From positions 404,445 to 429,280 of the forward strand of contig NMRA01000389.1 of NCBI GenBank assembly GCA_002633005.1: 24,836 nt of DNA, in the 5' to 3' direction. This document shows positions 20,538 through 24,836 of this stretch, one piece after another. Position numbers and translations under genes: made by a program. This DNA comes from Phoronis australis. Its lineage: Eukaryota > Phoronida > Phoronidae. Position 1 is the first letter of the stretch. Each line of letters begins with the position of its first letter. The notes beneath the pieces were generated by a model. The model saw only the letters and a list, made by a program, of their open reading frames with translations. It was not told where the DNA came from and ran no database searches.

Positions 20538-21240
20538 AGCGATGCAGGAACTACTCATATTGGTCATGGAAGGATGGCCCAAAGACAAGATGCAAGTTCC
20601 ACAATTATGCAGAGAATAATGGCCTTTCCGGGACAAAATATCCTGTCGAGATGGTGTTTTATACAGGGGGTCTCGCCTGTTAATTCCAACAAGTCTGCGC
20701 AAGAAAATGCCGGAAAGAGTGCACAGCAGTCACCAGGGAGCAGAAACAGCAATCCCCAAAGCAAAGGATGCAATTTTTTGGCCCCCGATCAGTCACGACA
20801 TCAGGAATGTGGTGGCCACATGCGATATTTGCTTAGAAAATCAAACTCGGCAACAGAAGGATCCGATGCACTCTCAACCAATCCCCAAAGACCGGTTTGA
20901 AATAGTTAGCAGTGACTTATTTACCATTCACGGGGTAGACTACTTGGTCATAGTGGATCATTTCTCAAAGTTTTATGAGATTGTTCAAGTCAGTGACACA
21001 ACTGCAGAAACCATCCTAAGTGAGTTGAAACAATAGTTTGCTAGACACGGGATACCGAAACTTTTTATATCCGATAATGGTCCGCAATACCAGTGCCAAC
21101 AGTTTAGAGAGTTTGTTGAAGCCTGGGAGTTCATAAACCACACTTTGTCGCCGCATTATCCTAGGGGAAATGGCACAGCCGAGGCTGCGGTCAAAGTGGT
21201 GAAAAACAAGATGGAACTGGTTTCTGGTTGGCCATCCTAG
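20503..21240 (+). pseudogene. int: Integrase: zinc-binding and catalytic core, broken
   Basis: In the frame starting MEQLKVHTLRDEAMQ at 20503 the pol linker continues into integrase. A TAA (20617-20619) interrupts it just before WPFRDK, and a TAG (21034-21036) interrupts the catalytic core. The zinc-binding pair HSSH (histidines at 20722 and 20731) and CDIC (cysteines at 20821 and 20830) is intact. The catalytic triad is also present: D (20914) in SSDLF, D (21073) in ISDNGPQY and E (21181) in NGTAEAAVK. The second D and the E are separated by 35 residues, the DD35E signature. The frame is lost at about 21215, where bases are missing compared with the family. It inserted element DNA into the host genome; this copy cannot make a full protein. 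Confidence 0.88.
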
Positions 21241-21893
21241 AACACCGCAATACCCCGGCTGCAGACAACACAGGAAGTGCAGCACAGAAGCTAATGAGTC
21301 GCAGAACAAGAACCCTCATTCCAGTTAGTGCTAGCAGACTGGAAGCCAAAGTGGTACCAAAGGACCAGGTATTTCAGTAGCAAGTGGTCCAGAAACAAAA
21401 GGCAAAGAAGTTCTTCGACAAAGGAGCTACCTCCACTAATTGTTGGTCAACCTGTACGTACGAAACTTAGGCCGCCTAGACCGCAGGGAAAATCGTAGAG
21501 AAATTAACTCCCATGTCCTACCTGGACGAGCATGAGAGCAGGGTCTATAGGCGAAACAAAAACCATCTTAGGCCCAGTGCCGAGGTCGCCACTTCAAACC
21601 AGCCTCAACTGGTGGTGGATCCAGCAACTCCAGAATCGCATAGCGCTCCAGCCAATGAGCGTTCACCACCTACAGAGGGCAGCTCCATACTACCGCCCGT
21701 GCAAGGAAGCCCTGTACCCACACCCGTCAAGTTGAGCCCGGCACTACCTCTCGTCAGGACAAGCAACCCTCTGACTCAAGACGAGATGCCTCGGGATGGT
21801 TACACCACTCGTTCCGTAAAAGCTACAAAAAATAGTTACCGACAGGTCGTAACTCAAAAAGTGATCTTACTTTTGCTCAAAGGGCCAGAATAA
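21225..21893 (+). pseudogene. int: Integrase C-terminal region with GPY/F-like tail, frameshifted
   Basis: Homology continues in another frame from WLAILEHRNTP (21225), stops at TAG 21378-21380, shifts near 21436, stops again at TAG 21496-21498, and shifts once more. A last open frame to TAA 21891-21893 then begins EKLTPMSYLDE. The YRRNKNHLR stretch near 21550 is typical of the end of the GPY/F module in Ty3/gypsy integrases. The rest is a proline/serine-rich tail of about 100 residues. It is not env: there is no signal peptide or membrane segment. No chromodomain is seen. Two stops and at least two further frame changes make this the most damaged part of the element. Confidence 0.8.
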
Positions 21894-22028
21894 GTGAAAG
21901 AGAATTATCTGCACTGTTATACTTCAGGTGTTCATGATGTTTTAGATATATGTAGTTTTTCTTTATTTCAAACATGTTTCAATTTGCCAGTTGTTGTTCA
22001 TATGTTGTAGTTGCTAATTTTGTTAGGT
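21894..22028 (+). other. 3' untranslated region of the LTR element
   Basis: This is T-rich sequence between the end of the integrase tail and the polypurine tract, with no open frame and no additional gene. TGTTAGG at 22021 resembles an LTR start, but the sequence after it does not match the 5' LTR. Confidence 0.6.
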
Positions 22029-22041
22029 GGAGAAGAAAAGA
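22029..22041 (+). other. Polypurine tract
   Basis: Thirteen purines, GGAGAAGAAAAGA, directly abut the 3' LTR start (TGTTAG at 22042). In LTR retrotransposons this tract primes plus-strand DNA synthesis, and its position confirms the LTR boundary. Confidence 0.85.
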
Positions 22042-22132
22042 TGTTAGTAACGACCCATGGTGGAACTTGTAGAAATCGAATAAAGCACTTCCGCTATAGT
22101 CATTTCAACGTGTTCTCTGATGCTTCCTAACA
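22042..22132 (+). repeat. 3' LTR (91 bp)
   Basis: It begins TGTTAG and ends CTAACA, a perfect 6-bp terminal inverted repeat of the TG...CA type. The polypurine tract adjoins its left edge and target duplication CAGCT (22133-22137) its right edge, so both edges are fixed. AATAAA is at 22079-22084. At 91 bp it is unusually short for a Ty3/gypsy LTR. No clear TATA box is visible. Confidence 0.92.
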
Positions 22133-23480
22133 CAGCTCACATTTTCTCAAAAATCATAGTATTTAACAAAAGAAAGAGCTCATTGATAGTAAAACAGCGG
22201 TCACAATAACAAGGTCGAATTTACTTAAACGCTAAATTTTCCAGAAGTGATCTAGGAAATACTCTTAATATTCTAAAATATGATCACTTCATTTTCGTTT
22301 TGTGAACTCCGTTTAAATATTGGTATTTAATTTTTTTACATAAATGTAAACAGCTATTTCTGAGATTAATTTAAATATTCAATCTGAGAGAGAAATATAG
22401 AGACATTTTAGGATCATACAAGACCTGAACAAGGCACCCTGACCTCGCTACCACTGGAAGAGAAACTAAGATGTCGCCGATAATCGACACAAAATAAAAC
22501 CGGAGACGGAAAGGTAAAAAAGACCCGCCAGTTGCACTTCCGTGCGAGCGCACGCTGTGAGATGCTGTCTTTCCAGATACATGAAGGACGATAGTGCTGA
22601 TTAAATTGTGTTATTGATAACATTTGGGTCTTTCATTTACAGCTCTCCACCGGTGACAACTGTGTGGTTTCCAGATTATTGTAATAGTTCTTAAGGGTTG
22701 ACTGTATTTTTTGTACTCTGGGTTGTACTCAAGTATTAGCGTTTGGATGTGATGACGCACATGTATTTCAAATGAATAGATCTCTATACATCCATCAAAT
22801 CTATTGCACTAGACATTTGTTGTAGGTCTTCGGGGTACAATTGTGCAGACGCTAGCCCTCTTTCTAATCCCGACTGACAATTGCACTAACACACTAATAC
22901 AAGCCCTAACATACTAAAACAACGGCATGACTGAACCCAAATTAAGTTCAAGACCCCCAAAATGCATGCTGAATGGTGTTAATTGAATTCCTTTGCAGAT
23001 TTCACAGGCAGAATCAGTATTGAAAACAATTGATTTGTCGACTATTTGTAAATTTTATTAATACACGTTTTTATCTATTTACACGCTTTACCCATACCCA
23101 CGATGATACGTTGGGACCTACGGATATCCAAAACGGAAGAAGTAAAGAAACGTTGCTTACGTTTCATACTGTATTGGTATAAATAAGACACAGCTTGATA
23201 CTCGGAAGGTTCTCAAGTGTTATAACGCCTATAATTCAACAAATTAGGGTCCTGTCAAGCCAAAGGTTCACAAATCCGACTGAAAGGAATGCTAGTTAGT
23301 TCGACAATCTATGAGACCAGAAATTAGTGATGCAAAGTCATTGACAGGGGAGCAGCACACTTTTAGTACCAGGAAACTAAAAATGTAATTAAAAGCAACA
23401 GCTCACTGACCATTGCCAAACTTTTTGGATCCTCTCGAGAGGCTTTGGCTCTTCCATGAAGTAGTTTCAAACAAGACATG
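22133..23480 (+). repeat. 2.0-kb unit, last copy, resuming after the LTR element
   Basis: After the right CAGCT duplication the split block F continues (CACATTTTCTCAAAAATC), then A (22410), D (22882) and C with TATAAATA (23178). A deletion near 23010 removes the stretch around the GATGCCACAACCAGATGG region. Similarity ends near 23480 at GTTTCAAACAAGACATG, before block B, which marks the right edge of the array. Confidence 0.78.
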
Positions 23481-24031
23481 AATGACTATTTAATCGTCTG
23501 TGTAGTATCGCCTGCATATATCAATCATAATGGTATGTATGACCATGATCTTGTTCTGTTCTTGCTCTCAGTTGACGGTCTTTTTAAACTTCTTGCAGTA
23601 CATGTATGTAGACACTATGATTACCACATGAACTTGAATATCACTATCAAGGGGGTACTGTTATGTATGTTTTTTAAAAGTTAATTGTTAGGTAATTCTA
23701 TCAATATGGTGAACCTTTAAAGGCTGTGCAATAGATGGAACATTTGGTGATACCATATTATGGATGACTGTGACATCTCACGGTAAAGGAGAAAACTATG
23801 TGTTCAAGCCTTCTGAGTAATTAGAAAATACCATATGTGTAGTCTCCCTGTCAAGAATCAGTTGCTTATCTCTTTCTGTGTTTCAATGCATAGCACGCGC
23901 CGACTGGTGGAATTTGGACATGTTCAATATCTCATATTTTTATATTCAAGTGTTTTATAACTTTTTTATAAATTTGAAGGTACTTCTGTGTACTGTTTTG
24001 AGGTTCATTATTGTAAATCGACCCTAAGATA
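23481..24031. other. Unassigned AT-rich segment right of the array
   Basis: It has no match to the 2.0-kb unit, the satellite or the LTR element. A 68-codon open frame at 23478-23684 starts inside array DNA and has no recognisable features. I see no gene, RNA or repeat here. Confidence 0.5.
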
Positions 24032-24295
24032 ACGTATTTACCTGTTTTGATGTCACCTGAATGAAATTTCCAATGTCATTGCCTGTGGTATGAATGAATT
24101 CGACCTCAAGTTTCCTTCTACATTCGCACACGTGATCGTGCAGTTTGTAATAGGGTTTTAATTTTAAAATAGTGTTAGTATTGGTTAACTTTTGTTCAAT
24201 CTATCACAATGTTAATTTTAAGCGTGAGTTTTACACGGTCAAATTTTGATGCTGTTTACATTTACTCAAAATATATCTGCAATAAAAATTATCGT
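24032..24295 (+). repeat. Right-end direct repeat, copy 1
   Basis: It shares TTGCCTGTGGTATGAAT, GTGCAG...TAATAGGGTTTT, TTTTGTT(C/A)AATCTATCAC, GCGTGAG(T/A)TTTACA and CATTTACTCAAAATAT, in the same order, with 24570-24836. The offset is 521-540 bp, indicating a tandem repeat or a pair of direct repeats. It is unrelated to the 2.0-kb unit. Confidence 0.8.
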
Positions 24296-24530
24296 ATCCC
24301 ATCATACCTACATGTTTCTATCGAGTATCAACCAAGCAGTCGCCTGGGTTTATGTTGGAGCAAAGCATGCATGTGGTGGACTGGACGTTATGGGTTCAAC
24401 ACGAGGTGATTGCCGTCAAAACCTTCAAAATGTGCGTTGGTTACTAAATAAGTGTCACACGAAGGATATTCCACTGGACGACATCAATAACACTTTTCTG
24501 TTATCAAAAAGATTCACGGAACAGCCATGA
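24246..24530 (+). CDS. Short open frame of unknown function between direct repeats (doubtful)
   Basis: A 94-codon frame lies partly in repeat copy 1 and continues through the spacer to TGA at 24528-24530. The part beyond the repeat (from about LSSINQAVAWVYVGAKHACG) looks more protein-like and more GC-rich than its surroundings. It has alternating charged and hydrophobic stretches and ends RFTEQP. I do not recognise it. It could be an exon or a remnant of a mobile-element protein; chance is also possible. No convincing splice sites were identified. Confidence 0.2.
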   Translation: MMLFTFTQNISAIKIIVSHHTYMFLSSINQAVAWVYVGAKHACGGLDVMGSTRGDCRQNLQNVRWLLNKCHTKDIPLDDINNTFLLSKRFTEQP

Positions 24531-24569
24531 CATTGCTTAATATACATGGCAGGATATCCGGCAACGGAC

Positions 24570-24836
24570 ACAGCAAAGTACTAACCTATTTTGAAGTCTT
24601 TGCCTGTGGTATGAATAAATCCTTCTAAAACGGGTACATTGTCGAGTAAGTCACTGTGTCCATTCAACACACAGTCGTGCAGTAATAGGGTTTTTATTTT
24701 GAAATAGTTTTAGTATTAGTTACCTTTTGTTAAATCTATCACTATATTTTATTTTAGGCGTGAGATTTACATGGCCCATATTTCATGCTGTTGTCTTACA
24801 TTTACTCAAAATATTTCTGCAATCAACTTAGTTGTC
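24570..24836 (+). repeat. Right-end direct repeat, copy 2 (cut by window end)
   Basis: This is the second copy of the repeat at 24032-24295. Similarity starts near ACCTATTTTGA and continues to at least CTGCAATC at 24823. The copies differ by many substitutions and small indels. The window ends before it is clear whether a third copy follows. Confidence 0.78.

Larger units (their letters stand above)
16869..22132 (+). mobile_element. Decayed Ty3/gypsy LTR retrotransposon
   Basis: The order is LTR, leader, gag with zinc knuckles, protease, reverse transcriptase, RNase H, integrase, GPY/F-like tail, polypurine tract, LTR. RT-RH ahead of integrase is the Ty3/gypsy order. Two zinc knuckles and no visible chromodomain are compatible with a Mag-like animal lineage, but this is inference. 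There is no env-like frame. The element spans 5264 bp here, but about 590 bp of the 5' part appears twice around an N at 17528 and is probably an assembly overlap, giving a true length near 4.7 kb. Lesions include frameshifts in gag, a destroyed protease DTG motif, a short in-frame RT loss, and stops and frameshifts in integrase. Its coding part is visibly more GC-rich than the surrounding array. Confidence 0.93.
355..23480 (+). repeat. Tandem array of ~2.0-kb degenerate repeat units
   Basis: The same series of blocks recurs in the same order and orientation across the window. Block A (around TCATACAGGATCTGAAC) is at about 654, 3668, 6733, 8198, 10938, 13420, 15234 and 22410. Block D (around CTAACATACTAACAC) is at about 1141, 4174, 7328, 12028, 13904 and 22882. 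Block C (TATAAATA or its decayed form) is at about 1543, 4553, 5570, 7914, 9858, 12430, 14158, 16050 and 23178. Block B (GGCTGACTAGTATACCATT) is at about 3570, 5328, 6197, 10450, 11580, 12974, 14729 and 16611. Block F (CACCTGGTTTCAGGGCAC) is at about 6470, 8517, 10672, 13136, 14966 and 16852. Adding up the intervals gives a complete unit near 2.0 kb, with about nine copies. No frame stays open across copies, so the unit looks non-coding. It is best called a macrosatellite or an array of a non-autonomous element; I do not recognise the family. Confidence 0.88.

Noticed and set aside
21513-21893. Possible env gene after integrase
   Set aside because: The frame contains the integrase tail motif YRRNKNHLR and a proline/serine-rich end, with no signal peptide or membrane segment.
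22021-22027. TGTTAGG as an alternative 3' LTR start
   Set aside because: Following bases do not match the 5' LTR, and the polypurine tract and 5' LTR alignment place the start at 22042.
1-24836. CRISPR array, tRNA, rRNA
   Set aside because: No short regularly spaced identical repeats, no tRNA cloverleaf with A/B boxes and no rRNA-like conserved stretches were noticed; the repeats seen are long and diverged.

Overview
The window looks like repeat-dominated, AT-rich DNA from a eukaryote, most likely an invertebrate animal. It contains a Ty3/gypsy-class LTR retrotransposon, animal-type satellite DNA, hammerhead-bearing short insertions, and contig ends differing by about 1.5%, as expected of two haplotypes in a highly heterozygous species. 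No bacterial-style operons, rRNA or tRNA genes are visible, and no host gene can be called with confidence. The species cannot be fixed from the sequence alone.

Layout. Positions 1-354 are unassigned. From about 355 to 23480 almost everything belongs to one head-to-tail array of a degenerate, apparently non-coding unit of about 2.0 kb. There are roughly nine copies, all in the same orientation, each with its own deletions and order-breaking junctions. Recurrent landmarks make the copies visible: a block around 'TCATACAGGATCTGAAC', a block around 'CTAACATACTAACAC', a TATAAATA block, and a block around 'GGCTGACTAGTATACCATT'.

Three kinds of DNA are nested in this array. (1) Two blocks (about 1878-3540 and 8795-9678) are a different satellite. 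Its monomers of about 140 bp are arranged as trimers of about 420 bp, each monomer centred on a short core resembling the animal CTCF motif. (2) Two short insertions (5122-5272 and 7137-7231) are flanked by 10-12 bp target duplications and each carries a hammerhead-ribozyme-like core. (3) A decayed Ty3/gypsy element (16869-22132) has very short LTRs (about 91 bp), a perfect 5-bp target duplication (CAGCT) and a clear polypurine tract. It encodes gag with two zinc knuckles, protease, reverse transcriptase, RNase H and a DD35E integrase with a GPY/F-like tail. It has no env or chromodomain that I can see and is inactivated by several lesions.

Both ambiguous bases (702 and 17528) sit exactly between two near-identical flanking copies. 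The apparent duplications there, including a doubled 5' gag region of about 590 bp, are therefore probably unmerged contig overlaps. After the array ends (about 23480) comes about 550 bp of unassigned DNA, then a second, unrelated direct repeat (about 24032-24295 and 24570-24836) flanking a short open frame of unknown meaning.

Order of events that can be read from the nesting: the 2.0-kb array amplified and diverged, then the satellite blocks and short retroposon-like pieces arrived, and the LTR element inserted into one already diverged unit and later decayed.
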